64,000 nt of DNA, from assembly GCA_029237695.1 (NCBI GenBank), contig CM055278.1:74256297-74320296 (forward strand). Reading direction: 5' to 3'. Origin of the DNA: Conchocele bisecta (taxonomy: Eukaryota; Mollusca; Bivalvia; Lucinida; Thyasiridae). The notes beneath the pieces were generated by a model, which did not search any database, was not told the DNA's origin, and saw only the letters and a program-made list of their open reading frames with translations. A program made the translations under genes and the position numbers. Shown one piece after another: positions 1 to 12,500 of the stretch (position 1 is the first letter of the stretch; the number at the start of each line of letters is the position of its first letter).

Positions 1-404
1 CCCCACATCCAAATTCTGAAGGTCAAGGTAATTTATTTACTTGTAATGTTCACGGTCAAATGCCTCGGTAGGCGCGACACCGCTTCCGTGGCGGATTTCT
101 TGTGTTGGCTAATCGACATGTGCGTTTTACAATGCATGATGCATTGCGAATAACACGAAATAGAAGCTGTGAGGCATCGAAAATCAAATTTTCTAATCGA
201 CGCGAATACCCACAGCATTGAATTAATTATATGAGTGCACCCCCCCCCCAACAGAATCAAGTAAATTGAATACCCCCCTACCAACAATAACAATATAGCT
301 TCCAACCCCACAACCAACCAGAATTAATTTTGTCTGACACCCCCCACCCACAGGTCAAAAATAAAAGTGCGGTCCGACCCATTTTACCTGGAATAGCCCT
401 TATC

Positions 405-678
405 TAGCAAAGTATACTTTGAGGGAGTACCGGTAATCATTTATTTTTCCCGAAATGCATTATGTCATATAGAACTAACAACTGCATATATTTGATGATT
501 AAAAGTATGCAGAATTATTATACTGAATTTATTACATTATCACAGCCGAAATGGCTGTGATAATGTAATAAATTCAGTATAATAAAAATTAATTAATTTA
601 TCCTTAATTTGAAAATTTCTCCCTCAAAGTATGCTTTGCTAGATAAGTATACTTTGCAATGTTGGTGAAATAGGCTAC
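405..678. mobile_element. Palindromic MITE, GTAGCCTATTT family (left end worn)
   Basis: A long inverted repeat centred on CACAGCCGAAATGGCTGTG, with arms running into AAAGTATACTTTGC and ending AATAGGCTAC at 678. Other copies are at 8,907-9,258, 52,866-53,121 and 59,494-59,797, with a half copy at 1,014-1,092. Confidence 0.75.
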
Positions 679-930
679 TGGTTTGACCCTCAGTTACGTC
701 TTTCTTGTATGCAAGAGTTGAAAATTATTATACCCCTTATAAGAGTAATCCTACCAGTTTTCCTTTTAGGGAAGGGGCCAAGTGACTTTGGTGTGGTATG
801 GACCTGGCACCAGGTCACGTTATTCTAATTGAATATTTCTTTCTGATTTTGGGATTTTCATCACAATGCAGCAGGTTAAATACAGATTCGGATCTTAGCT
901 GTTGATAGGCGGTTAAACACCAATAAAGCA
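679..930 (+). mobile_element. SINE fragment (family S1), 3' part
   Basis: It runs from the TGGTTTGACCCTCA block to the 3' end GATAGGCGGTTAAACACCAA with an A/C-rich tail. It matches the 3' two-thirds of the complete copy at 58,477-58,867 and directly abuts the MITE at 678. Confidence 0.65.
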
Positions 931-1013
931 ATCAAACTGAGGACTGAGGGATTTCGAAATAACTGGGCACAAATGTTCACCATGATGAGACGGTGTGTCA
1001 TGCACAAGAAACT

Positions 1014-1092
1014 GTAGCCTATTTCACCAACATTGCAAAGTATACTCCTGTAGCAAAGTATACTTTGTGGGAGAAATTTTCAATTTAAAGGT
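1014..1092. mobile_element. Half copy of the GTAGCCTATTT MITE
   Basis: It begins GTAGCCTATTTCACCAACAT and continues through the AAAGTATACT blocks. The other arm is missing. Confidence 0.6.
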
Positions 1093-1584
1093 CACATTAT
1101 AAACTATCACTTATTTTCTTCAAAATGCTCTAAAACAACAAAGGCGACCCTAATAACCGATTTCCGGTTCGTTTGTATTTTTCGTGATATTGAGATTTCT
1201 CATATTGCACCGTATCTGACACCTATACAGAGCCAGGCAATGAATTGGTCATCTCTTATCTCTCCTGTTACTGCGACCTACTGGCGCCAGGTGGGGCTGT
1301 AAAAATAACCGCTATGACGTAGCAGTAGTACAGCTTACCTGATTGGTGGATGAAGGTTTCTTATATAATATCGTTTGGATTTACGGACATCATATATTTG
1401 TTGCATAATTTCTTTGTTTTTGTCGTTTAATATATACGTTAATCATTAGTTTTTCCTTCGCCTAGTTATACTTGGATTATTTATACGTTGATTGCAATCG
1501 TCGGCGATGACTATCTGTGAGGAAGTCTGTTGTAATTCACGGTTAAACGGACAGATGAGCCAGAATCAGAAAATAAATTGAGCT

Positions 1585-1925
1585 GAAATAATTAGTGACA
1601 CGTGTGTGCAGCTACGTTCAAACAGATGCCACCGGAGGTCATTAATAGTTTGGCATAACAAACAACTTATCTGATGATTTGACAGCAGGCAAATATGGAA
1701 GTGGACTTTGGGACAGGTGTATTCTGAATTCAACGAAGCCACACCTATTCTATGCTGATTGGTTGAATCCATTTTGTTTATCTGTCCTAGTTAGTGACAG
1801 ACGTGTGAAGCTACGTTCAAACGGTTGCCCGCCGGATGTCAGCAATAATGCGGCATGTGTATATTCCATCCGTGAGGCCACACCTATGCCAAGCTGATTG
1901 GTTGAGTCCAGTTTGACAGACATGG
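1585..1925. repeat. Two-copy tandem repeat of about 200 bp
   Basis: The block GCTACGTTCAAAC occurs near 1,610 and 1,810, and GCCACACCTAT with GCTGATTGGTTGA near 1,738 and 1,878, giving a period of about 140-200 with indels. No coding meaning seen. Confidence 0.55.
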
Positions 1926-2879
1926 AAGAATAGATACACTGTGCACATCGGGATGCTTTCTACAGTTCCGAAAATCCAATCTTGATGTGTTTGTTTTTAC
2001 ACATGGATGATTGTTATATTGCAGGACTAAAATTGCGTAACTTGAATGTACACTCGCTTATTTTTTTCGTAAATACTGTTTTGGAATACTAAAATATAAC
2101 TAAATCACATATTTTGTTCTTTGACAGATAAAAAGAATTATATATTAAATTTTCACATGGACAGTAAATTCTTTACTATTTCTAATCTATTTGCTACCGA
2201 CTTGTTTCAAATAAATAGATAATGTTTGGACTTGATGTTGACAAACTAAAGAAGAAAATTGTTGTTTTGCCAAATGGGGGTTACGTCGATTAAACATAGC
2301 TTGGTCCTATATGTGGCTGTGACTGGAGAAATGGGGTTTGTGTGATTTGTGACTAGTGTAGGTCCTAATCAAATATAACACATATGTAGTCTAAATACGA
2401 TCTAGATTGCATGTTAGTGTGTTTTATTGAAGGAATGCCGAAAAGTTCAGATCCCGTTCAGACTGCGGATGCACAGGCTGAACTGGATCTACACTGGTCA
2501 CAATTGCATCTTCTTAGTCACAGTGCCCGGTGGCAGGGACCATTGGCTGGGCAATTAATCGCTCTGATAAGTTGACACAATCGTCAATCGTCGTTATGAC
2601 AGTTTGACCAGCATAGCACCAGATCCATCTATGCACCTGACAGCTGATAAGTGTCTACTCTGTTCAAAATAACTTTGCCAAAATGTTCTTGATTGGTCAG
2701 AGCTCCAGATAAGCTTTGTGTCTACAGAGTATTGTACCCTCTGATTTCAAATTAAATGCGTAGTTTATTATACGCCCATTTGAAAAAACGGGACGTATTA
2801 TGTATTCATCTGGTACGGGCTGGCGGGCACAGCTTGTCTACGCAATAACTTGAGTACTACTTGACGGATTGTAACCAAA

Positions 2880-3560
2880 TTTGGTATACATGTTTATCAC
2901 GGCAAGCCGAAGAAGCCTATTGATTTTCAAAACGTTCCGATGACTTATCTCCCCTTGGCGGCCATTTTTATTTTTCGCACTCTGTATCCTTGTCCACGCA
3001 ATAACTCAAGTTCTACTTCACCGCTCATAACCAAATTCGGTATACATGTTTATCAAGGCAAGACGAAGAAGCCTATTGATTTTGAAAAATTTCCGGTGAC
3101 TTATCTCCCCTTGGTGGCCATTTTTAATTTTCGCACTCTGTATCCTTGTCCACGCAATAACTCAAGTTCTACTTCACCGCTTGTAACCAAATTCGGTATA
3201 CATGTTTATCAAGGCAAGACGAAGAAGCCTATTGATTTGGAAAAATTTCCGGTGACTTATCTCCCCTTGGCGGCCATTTTTAATTTTCGCACTCTGTATC
3301 CTTGTCCACGCAATAACTCAAGTTCTACTTCACCGATTGAAACAAAATCCGGTATACATGTTTATTATGGCAAGACAAAGAAGCCGATTGATTTTAAAAA
3401 AATCCGATACTTATCTCCCCTTGGCAGCCATTTTTCATTTTCGCACTCTGTATTCTTGTCCACGCAATAACTCAAGTTCTACTTGACCGATCATAACCAA
3501 GTTCGGTATACATGTTTATCACGGCAAAGCGAAGAAGCCTATTGATTTTGAAAAATACTC
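2880..3560. repeat. 156-bp tandem repeat, about 4.3 copies
   Basis: The block GACTTATCTCCCCTTGG recurs near 2,942, 3,098, 3,254 and 3,410. The period is 52 codons, so a frame stays open for 176 codons with a 52-residue repeat; this is a by-product of the period. About two more units lie at 8,045-8,330, on the far side of the next array, and the same unit fills 22,263-22,990. Confidence 0.85.
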
Positions 3561-6500
3561 CTGGCCCTACACCAACCATACTTGGACAACTTCATCTCCT
3601 AGTGATGTACATCAACAACCCCTGACCTATATTTGACCTTCACCTACATTTAACCTTGAATTACTTACTTAATTCCCCTTGGTTAAGGTTTTTAGTCAAC
3701 CTTGGTTACGGTTTTTAGTCAAGCTTGTAGATGGAATACTATTGTGCATGCAGACACCATACTTGGATAACTTTTTCTCATAGGGATGTACATCAATAAC
3801 CCCTGACCTATATTTTACCTTCACCTACATTTAACCTTGAATTACTTACTTATTTCCCCTTGGTTAAGGTTTGTACTCAAACTTGGTTAATGTTTATAAT
3901 CAAGCTTGTATATGGAATACTCCTGGGCCTACAGCAACCATACTTGGACAACTTCATCTCCTATTGATGTACATCAATAATCCCTGACCTATATTTGACC
4001 TTGACCAACTTTTATCCTTGGATTACTTAGTTATTCCCCTTGGTTAAGGTGTTTAGTCAAGCTTGTATATGGAATACTCCTGGGCCTACAGCAACCATAC
4101 TTGGAAAACTTCATCTCCTAGTGATGTAGATCAATAACCCCTGACCTATATCTGACATTGACCTACATTTAACCTTGAATTACTTACTTAATTTCCCTTG
4201 GTTAAGGTTTTTAGTCAACCTTGGTTAAGGTTTTTATGCAGGCCGCAGCCACCTTGTTTGTCAAGCTATGTGTACATCGACAACCCTCGTAGTTGAGCTA
4301 TGCTGTTCCCCTTTGCAGCCATTTTTAGCTCGACTATTCAAAGAATAGTTAGAGCTTATGTTGTCACCCCGGCGTCGGTGTCGGCGTCACCGTCACCGTC
4401 ACCATCACGCCTTGGTTAAGGTTTTTAGTCAAGCTTGTATATGGAATACTACTGGCCCTACACCCACCGTACTTGGACAACTTCATCTCCTAGTGATGTA
4501 CATCAATAACCCCTGATCTATATTTGACCTTGACCTACATTTCCTCTTGAATTGCTTAATTACCCTTGGTTAACGTTTTTAGTCAAGCTTGTAGATGGAA
4601 TACTCCACCAACCATACTTGGACAACTTCATCTCCTAGTGATGTACATCAACAACCCCTGACCTATATTTGACCTTGACCTACATTTAACCTTGAATTAC
4701 TTACTTAATTCCCCTTGGTTAAGGTTTTTAGTCAACCTTGGTTAAGGTTTTTAGTCAAGCTTGTACATGGAATAGTACTGTGCATACAGACATCATACTT
4801 GGACAACCTTTTCTCATAGGGATGTACATCAATAACCCCTGATCTATTTGACCTTGACCTACATTTCCTCTTGCATCAATAACCCCTGATCTATATTTGA
4901 CCTTGACCACATTTCCTTCCCCTTGATTATAGTTAATTCCCCTGGTTAAGTTAGTCAAGCTTGTATATGCAATACTACTGGCCCTACAACCCACATACTT
5001 GGACAACTTCATCTCCTAGTGATTGTTACATCAATAACCCCTGATTTATATTTGACCTGACTACATTTCCTCTTGAATTACTTAGTTTAATTTCCCCTTG
5101 GTTAAGGTTTTTAGTCAAGTTTTTGTATATGCAATACTACTGGCCCTACACCCACCATACTTGACACCTTTTCTCATAGCGATGTACATCAATAACCCCT
5201 GATCTATATTTGACCTTGACCTACATTTCCTCTCTGAATTACTTAGTTAATTCCCCTTGGTTAAGGTGTTTAGTCAACCTTGTTAAGGTTTTTAGTCAAG
5301 TTTGTTTTTACATGGAATAGTATTGTGCATACAGACATCATAACTCGGACTACCAAATTTTAACTCATAGGGATGTACATTAATAACCCCCTGATCTATT
5401 TGAAACCTGACCTACATTTCCTCTTGAATTACTACAATTAATTCCCCTTGGTTAAGGTTTTTTTTTTAGTCAAGCTTGTATATGCAATACTACTGGCCCT
5501 ACACCCACATACTTGGACAACAACTTCATCTCCTAGTGATGTACATCAATAACCCCTGATCTATAGTTGACCTTGACCTACCAATCTTCAAGAATTACTT
5601 AGTTAATTCCCATTGGTTAAGGTTTTTAGTCAACCTTGGTGAAGGTTTTTTATGTCAGCTTGTAGATGGCATACTATTGTGCATACAGACACCATACTTG
5701 GACAACCTTTTGTCATAGCGATGTACATCAATACCCCTGATCTATATTTGGACCTTGACCTGCATTTCCTCTTGAATTATTACTTAATTCCCTTGTTAAC
5801 CCCTTAGTTTTTAGTCAAGCTTTATATGGCAATACTACTGTGGCCCTACACCCACCATACTTGGACAACTTCATTTCCTAGTGATGTACATCAATAACCC
5901 CCCTGATCTATATTTGACCATTGACCTACATTACCTCGTTGAATTACTTAGTTATTTCCCCACCCCTTGGTTAAGGTTTTTAAGTCAAGTTTGGTTTTAA
6001 GGATTTTTTTTATGCAGGCTGCAGCCACCTTGTTTGTCAAGCTGATGTGTACATCGACAACCCTCGAGTCGGAGCTATGCTGTTTCCCCTGGCAGCCATT
6101 TTTAGCTCGACTATTCGAAGAATTAGTTAGAGCTTATGATTGTCACCCGGCGTCGGGCGTCGCCGTCACCGTCCACGCCTTGGTTAAGGTTTTTAGTCAA
6201 GCTTGTATATGGTGGACTTGGCCCTACACCCAACCATACTTGGACAACTTCATCTCCTAGTGATGGTACATTCAATAACCCTCCCTGATCTATATTTGTA
6301 CCTTTGACCTAATTTCCAATTTCCTTTGATAAATTACTTAAGTTAATTCCCCTTGTTGGGTTAAAGGATGTTTAGTTCAAACCGTTGTTTAAGGTTTTTA
6401 GTCAAAGTTTGTACCATGGAATAGTATTTGTGCATACAGGGACATTCATACTCGGACTACCTTTTCCGCATAGGGAGTGTAACATTTAATAATCCCTGAT

Positions 6501-8050
6501 CTTATATTTGACCATTGACCATAAACATGTTTCCTCTTGAATTTACTTACTTAATTTCCCCTTGGTTAGGTTTTTTAGTCAAGCTGTGTTTATTTGGAAT
6601 TAACACTGGCACCTTACACCCACCTATCTTGGACCAAACTTCATTTCCTAGTGATGTACATCAATAAAACCCCACTGATCTATATTTGACCTTGACCTAC
6701 ATTTCCTCTTGAATTACTTAGTTGAATTCCCTTGGTTAAGGTTTTTAGTCAAGTTTGTATATGCAATACTACTGGCTACACCACCCATCATACTTGGACA
6801 ACTTCATCTCCCTAGTGATGTACATCAATACCCCTGAATCTATAGTTGACCTTGACCTACATTTTCCTCTTGAATTACTTAGTTATTTCCCATTGGTTAA
6901 GGTTAGTCAACCTTGGTGAGGTTTTTAGTCAAGCTTGTTAGATGGAACCCTACATTGTGCATACAGACACCATACTTGGACAACCTTTTGTCATAGCGAT
7001 GTACATCAATAACCCCTGATCTATATTTGACCTTGACCTGCATTTCCTCTTGAATTACTTACTTAATTCCCCTTTGTTAAGGTTTTTAGTCAAGCTTGTA
7101 TATGGAATACTACTGGCCCTACACCCACCATACTTGGACAACTTCATTTCCTAGTGATGTACATCAATAACCCCTGATCTATATTTGACCTTGACCTACA
7201 TTTCCTCTTGAATTACTTAGTTATTTCCCCTTGGTTAAGGTTTTTAGTCAAGTTTGGTTAAGGTTTTTATGCAGGCTGCAGCCACCTTGTTTGTCAAGCT
7301 ATGTGTACATCGACAACCCTCGTAGTCGAGCTATGCTGTTCCCCTTGGCAGCCATTTTTAGCTCGACTATTCGAAGAATAGTTAGAGCTTATGTTGTCAC
7401 CCCGGCGTCGGCGTCGCCGTCACCGTCACGCCTTGGTTAAGGTTTTTAGTCAAGCTTGTATATGGAATACTACTGGCCCTACACCCACCATACTTGGACA
7501 ACTTCATCTCCTAGTGATGTACATGTACATTAATAACCCCTGATCTATATTTTACCTTGACCTACATTTCCTCTTGAATTACTTAGTTAATTCCCCTTGG
7601 TTAAGGTTTTTAGTCAAGTTTGTATATGCAATACTACTGGCCCTACACCAACCATACTTGGACAACTTCATCTCCTAGTGATGTACATCAATAACCCCTA
7701 ATCTATATTTGACTTTGACCTACATTTACCCTTGAATTACTTGGTTAAGGTTTTTAGTCAACCTTGGTTACGGTTTTTAGTCAAGCTTGTAGATGGAATA
7801 CTCCTGGCCCTACACCAACCATACTTGGACAACTTCATCTCCTAGTGATGTACATCAATAACCACTGACCTATATCTGACATTGACCTACATTTAACCTT
7901 GAATTACTTACTTAATTTCCCTTGTTTAAGGTTTTTAGTCAACCTTGGTTAAGGTTTTTATGCGGGCCGCGCCCACCTTGTTTATCAAGCTATGTGTACA
8001 TCGACAACCCCTGTAGTCGAGCTATGCTGTTCTCCTACAGCTCTTGTTAA
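3560..8050. repeat. Array of about 160-190 bp units inserted in the 156-bp array
   Basis: Units carry CATACTTGGACAACTTCATC, then GTGATGTACATCAATAACCC, TTTGACCTTGACCTACATTT and TTGGTTAAGGTTTTTAGTCA. A GC-rich 170-bp block starting ATGCAGGCTGCAGCC is interspersed at about 4,236, 6,011, 7,268 and 7,958. The array ends CAGCTCTTGTT where the 156-bp repeat resumes, so it is probably a second Helentron-like element nested in the first. Bases about 5,000-6,650 contain many single-base indels. Confidence 0.8.
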
Positions 8051-8810
8051 TTTTCACACTCGGTATCCTTGTCCACGCAATAACTCAAGTTCTACTTGAC
8101 CGATCATAACCAAATTCGGTATACATGTTTATCACGGCAAGATGAAGAAGCCTATTGATTTGATTATTGATTTAAAAATTTCCGATGACTTATCTCCCCT
8201 TGGCGGCCATTTTTAATTTTCGCACTCCGTATCCTCGTCCACACAATAAGTCGAGTTCTACTTGACGGATCGTAACGAAATTTGGTTTACATGTTTATCA
8301 CGTCAAGATGGGTTATCTCCCCTAGTGGCCTTGCCTCGACGGGCGTATATTGTGACCTTCGGCACTCTTGTTTTGACAAATGGATTATTGATTTTCTTCA
8401 GTAAATAGGCAACAAGTGATGAAAACAAATTTAAACATTCTCATATTTGAGTGTATTATTACTTATTCACTTATTTATACTATAATTCAGTTGAAAATTT
8501 ACTTAGTTGAGCTGCAAAAAGCAATTTCGGCTGAACTAAGTAAATTTTCAAGTTTATTATATTATTTCCACTACTGAATTTGAAAATCAATGCATATTTT
8601 CACATTGCTGTCAGTATTTTGTACTCCCACTTTTAATAATCAATGCGTATTCAGTTAAAATAAGTGTGTAAAATATGCCAATACGCCTCTTATCTGGAGC
8701 ACTGCATTTTCTCTGAACTGTAACTTGGTCATGGCTGGAGGGATTTCGAAATAACTTGGCCAAATTGTTCTCGGTTAGTCTTACTGGTTTTTTGTTGTTG
8801 ATGGATGGGC

Positions 8811-9345
8811 TGTGACCTAGTGGTTAGAACACCTGACTTTCGGTGGTTGTGGGTTCAAACCTTGCCGTGGGCATGAAAAATACTGTCATAGAATTTCCAT
8901 CCCTCTGTAGCCTATTTCATCAACATTGCAAAGTATACTTTACTAGCAAAGTATACTTTGAGGGAGAAATAATTTATTTTTCCTGAAATGCATTATTTCA
9001 TATATAACTAACAAATGCATATATGTCATGATTAAAAGTATGCAGAATTATTATACTGAATTTATTACATTATCACAGCCATTTAATGGCTGTGATAATG
9101 TAATAAATTCAGTATAATAATTCTGCATACTTTTTATCATGAAATACATGCATTTGTTAGTTCTATATGAAATAACGCATTTCAGGAAAAATAAATGATT
9201 ACTCCCTCAAAGTATACTTTGCTAGTGAAGTATACTTTGCAATGTTGATGAAATAGGTCCCTGGTCTATCGGAGGAGACTTTAAAACTGTGGTCCCGTCT
9301 CTATATGACCTTAGCTGTTGCTGTTGCTGTGACGTTAAACCAATT
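8811..9345 (+). mobile_element. tRNA-derived SINE, split by a MITE
   Basis: The head has a box-A-like GACCTAGTGGTTAGA (about 8,813) and box-B-like GGGTTCAAACC (about 8,851). The 3' end is GACCTTAGCTGTTGCTGTTG followed by GACGTTAAACC near 9,342. The GTAGCCTATTT MITE (8,907-9,258) interrupts it. The head does not fold as a complete tRNA, so it is not called a tRNA gene. Confidence 0.65.
8907..9258. mobile_element. Palindromic MITE, GTAGCCTATTT family
   Basis: The left end is GTAGCCTATTTCATCAACAT and the right end is its complement through AATGTTGATGAAATAGG. The centre is CACAGCCATTTAATGGCTGTG. It lies inside a tRNA-derived SINE and ends 141 bases before the first kinase exon. Confidence 0.8.
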
Positions 9346-9399
9346 CACTTTCACTTTTTTCGTGTTGATAATTAATAAATAATTCCATGTTATTTGCAG

Positions 9400-9573
9400 A
9401 TATTGTTGGATTATCATTCGCCGTACCTACCACGGGGGGATGATTTCATTACTCCGCAGGATCTTGCCATCAACTATGACAATCCTGATTGTGTCACAGA
9501 AATCGACAACTTCGAGCCTCCAAAGATTAGCGTACATTCGAAGGACTGGTTCCACCCAGAATTGGATAGAATA
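9400..9573 (+). CDS. Shark: Kinase gene exon: last ankyrin repeat and start of SH2
   Basis: The acceptor is TTTGCAG at 9393-9399 and the proposed donor is GTAGGT at 9574. The 58 codons are in phase 0 at both ends. Residues 1-40 read like the end of an ankyrin repeat ([15 protein letters not shown] matches the TPLDLAxxxGNxxVV pattern). Residues 50-58 (WFHPELDRI) are the conserved first strand of an SH2 domain. A second GT at 9578 would break the frame with the next exon, so 9574 was chosen. The exon begins inside an ankyrin repeat, so at least one more exon lies outside the window. Confidence 0.85.
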
Positions 9574-12500
9574 GTAGGTTATTGAGGCGATTGAACTCCC
9601 TTCAAAATGATTGCCCAGCTCACTTGTGCTGCACTCTGCACCGACTTAATATGTTTCACGTCGAAAAATGCACCAGTTTCCTCATTTGATGCAATTCAGC
9701 TCTACTTAAAGCTATTGCATAAACACATCTTTCGTCTACATAACTAAATGTTTGGGAGTATGCACTGCTACGCCACTGATATGACTTCAGATGTTGATGG
9801 CACGTTCCTTTCATTTTTGTTGCGCCCGCTTGCGGACAGCGCGATATAGTCGGCACATTGGCGTACTTATTTTTTTTTTTGGTACACTATCAAAGCATCG
9901 GTATCATTATCCATGTTGTCATTCTACGCCCCACCCCTGCGGCCCCTGTGCTCAATGTCAAGGTCAAATTACTTTGAAATTTAGCTTAAAGTTTTTTGGA
10001 TTTAGGTTCAAAAATTTTAAGCACACTATATCTCTGAAACCGCTTCGCCAATTCACTCACAACTTCACATGTGTGTTTATCATCACCCATATTATCATTC
10101 TATGCCCAACTCATGTGGCCCTTGTGCCTAATGTCACGGTCAAATTATTTTGAATGATATTTTTTGCATTCAAAGTTTTTTGCTACCGGTACTATCAAAT
10201 GCCTCGGCAGGCGCGACATTCGGGCCGCGGCCATCTAGTTTTATTCTGTACGGCTAGTTGCAAACAGTGACCCTTAAGTCTACTCTCGTACCATCCAGTA
10301 CGGGAGTAGATGTCAAGAGTTACTGTTCACAACTACTGTAGGGTATTTTCTCATTCCACAGGGTATATGACCTTCGCTGACGATTCAACCTTTCCATGTT
10401 CTCATTCCTCAGGGAGCTCAGCAGTTACTAGAGATGAAGGGACTCTGGGAGGGGATGTTTATTATCCGAAAAAGCAAACGGAACATCGACTGGCATGTGT
10501 TAACTCTTTGCCACCAGCGAAAGGTGTTCAACTACGAAATCAAAACAAAGGTAACATAATAAATATAATATATAAATAAATATAATATATAAATAAATAT
10601 AATATATTTATCATACCGCTGGCATTAGTGAGTATGTTGAGCTTTTGCCTGTCCGGTTGTCCGTCCATTCATTCGTCAGTCCATCCACATAAACATTTTT
10701 GATTTTGGATTAAAAAATTTGTTACGGTAGTCAGTCCAGGTGGTTGACAGTGGTATCTGTAAGCTTCACCTGCTTTTGTTAAACTTGGCTATGGTAAATG
10801 TCTTATTAATTATCCCCTCACCGATAGGCAAGAGGGGATATAGTGTTAGTCCACGTATGTACTGTGCGCACATTTGTAACACCATTCATTTTTCAATAAC
10901 TTATGAACCGCTTCACCGGTGCTATTTGACTTGGAGCTACACTGATCACAAATCCCATAAGGCTCATTTCTCATATGAGACTGTGACTGGAGAAATGAGG
11001 CTTTTGACTTGTGGCCAGTGTAGCCCCATATCAGCATGTGTAGAAGAGATCTAGAATTCCGCATTTGCTCTGAAGTTGTTTTCAACATTCAACATCATCT
11101 ACAGAAGATATCGCAGTTGCTGTAATTATTTTTAATGAAAAATTGCACATCTTCTCAATACAAAATTACATGGCTCGTCTCGTATGAGCTTGCCCTTGAA
11201 TTAATGTAAAACTCCATTCAAATATGTGTCTGTGACTGGAGAAATGGGGCTTATGGGTTTTGCGACCAGTGTAGATCCAGACTAGCCTGTGCATCCGCAC
11301 AGTCTGATCAGGATCTACACTGCTTGCCATTCCATCAATGAAGCACCCGCCATGCTTCAAATAAACAATATAGATCGTCATCAGGCGATATGAGTGTGCT
11401 ATTTGATCAGAAGCTACACTGCTCACAAATACCATAAGCCCCATTTCTCCAGTCATATCCCATATATTATTTCAGCATTACAGAAGTCGACTGATGCACT
11501 ACATCGACGACGGGCCTTTCTTCCGTTCACTCGACCACCTCATACAGTATTACAGCTATAGCGCCAATGGCCTACCATGTCGTATTTCTGTCTCGGTAAA
11601 CCCAGGTAAGCTTTTCATAGATCTGGGGAATTCCACAACTACAATATTACGGTTATAGTGCCAATGGCCTACCATGTCCTATTTCTGTCTGAGTAAACCC
11701 AGGTAAGCTTTTAATAGATCCGGGGAATTCCACAACTACAGTATTACTGCTATAGCGCCAATGGCCTACCATGTCCTATTTCTGTCTCGGTAAACCCAGG
11801 TAAGCTTTTTATAGTTCCAGGGAATTCCACATCTACAGTATTTTATTTTATGACTAACGGTGAATTACCGAGATTTATTTGTTAATTATCACTTGATATT
11901 ACACTGTTTGAAACTGTGATAAATACGGGTTTGAACTGTGGGAATGTCGCTTTTCAACTATGTAAATATAGCATTACAATCTGAACTACTTTTTTTAAGC
12001 TCTGCCCACTCCGGGAATTCCCCTATTTCTAATTATCTCCGTTTGTATTGGCTCGATGCCAACTGGCAGGGCTCCAGATAGCACTGCAGTCTGCTGCAAA
12101 AAAATGTCAACAATGGAAGACCTGTCAACGATTTTTTGGCTGAAGACAGTGATTTGGATAACATTCTATCGACTATCGACATGACCACATATGGCAATTT
12201 TAACGCTCCACCAAATAGAGCATTCAGGGACATAGATGTTGATAGCTTTCTCCAAGAAAACCAGAATAATAACACCAAGAAGAAGACAGATGGTGATGTA
12301 AAAATATTCCATGATTATTTGTTGACAAGTGGAGAGCTGAGAAATATATTGTATATCCCCCTGACCAGCTGAATGACCATCTATGTGCCTTTTTACTGGC
12401 AGTCACAAAGAGAAATGGAGAGGAATATGAGCCAAGTAGCCTCAGGGGTATGATCAGCTCATTTGAGAGCCACCTTCGAGAGAATGGCAGCAAAAGTTCC

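Larger units (their letters stand above)
2770..8372 (+). mobile_element. Helentron-like non-autonomous element, ATACGCCC family, with large arrays
   Basis: The 5' end is ATACGCCCATTTGAAAAAAC. The 3' end has the complementary CGGGCGTAT near 8,340 and finishes GGCACTCTTGTT. The same ends occur at 22,137-23,664 and 24,289-25,343. Subterminal inverted repeats, a hairpin-like 3' end and a T-T target without clear duplication are the described features of Helentron-associated elements (HINEs). No Rep/helicase coding was seen, so it would depend on a helper. Confidence 0.65.
2698..8702. mobile_element. MITE with GAGCTCCAGATAAG ends, split by a 5.6-kb insertion
   Basis: The left end AGCTCCAGATAAG (about 2,700) and the right end CTTATCTGGAGC (8,689-8,700) are inverted. 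The interior on each side aligns with the uninterrupted 358-bp copy at 31,084-31,441, including the AATACGC block near 8,680. The interruption is the Helentron-like element 2,770-8,372. Confidence 0.7.
1..9399. other. Upstream intron of the kinase gene, wholly repetitive or unrecognised
   Basis: The first exon seen has an acceptor at 9399, so this stretch is inferred to be intron. Bases 1-110 are the 3' end of a Helentron-like element (CCTCGGTAGGCGCGAC). Bases 110-400, 1,090-1,580 and 1,930-2,300 hold nothing recognisable. Bases 2,318-2,525 are a diverged copy of the 11,224-11,458 MITE. The other repeats are listed separately. No ankyrin or SH2 exon was found here. Confidence 0.6.

Noticed and set aside
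2940..3470. 176-codon repeated protein
   Set aside because: It follows from the 156-bp period; no start context, no known domain, and it lies inside a transposable element.
8811..8875. tRNA gene
   Set aside because: A- and B-box-like motifs are present, but the sequence does not fold into a complete cloverleaf and is followed by a SINE body.
11738..11802. Third 97-bp unit as an alternative SH2 exon
   Set aside because: The frame is open and CTACAG precedes it, but the exon would lack SH2 helix B and has a poor polypyrimidine tract. Kept as a repeat copy.
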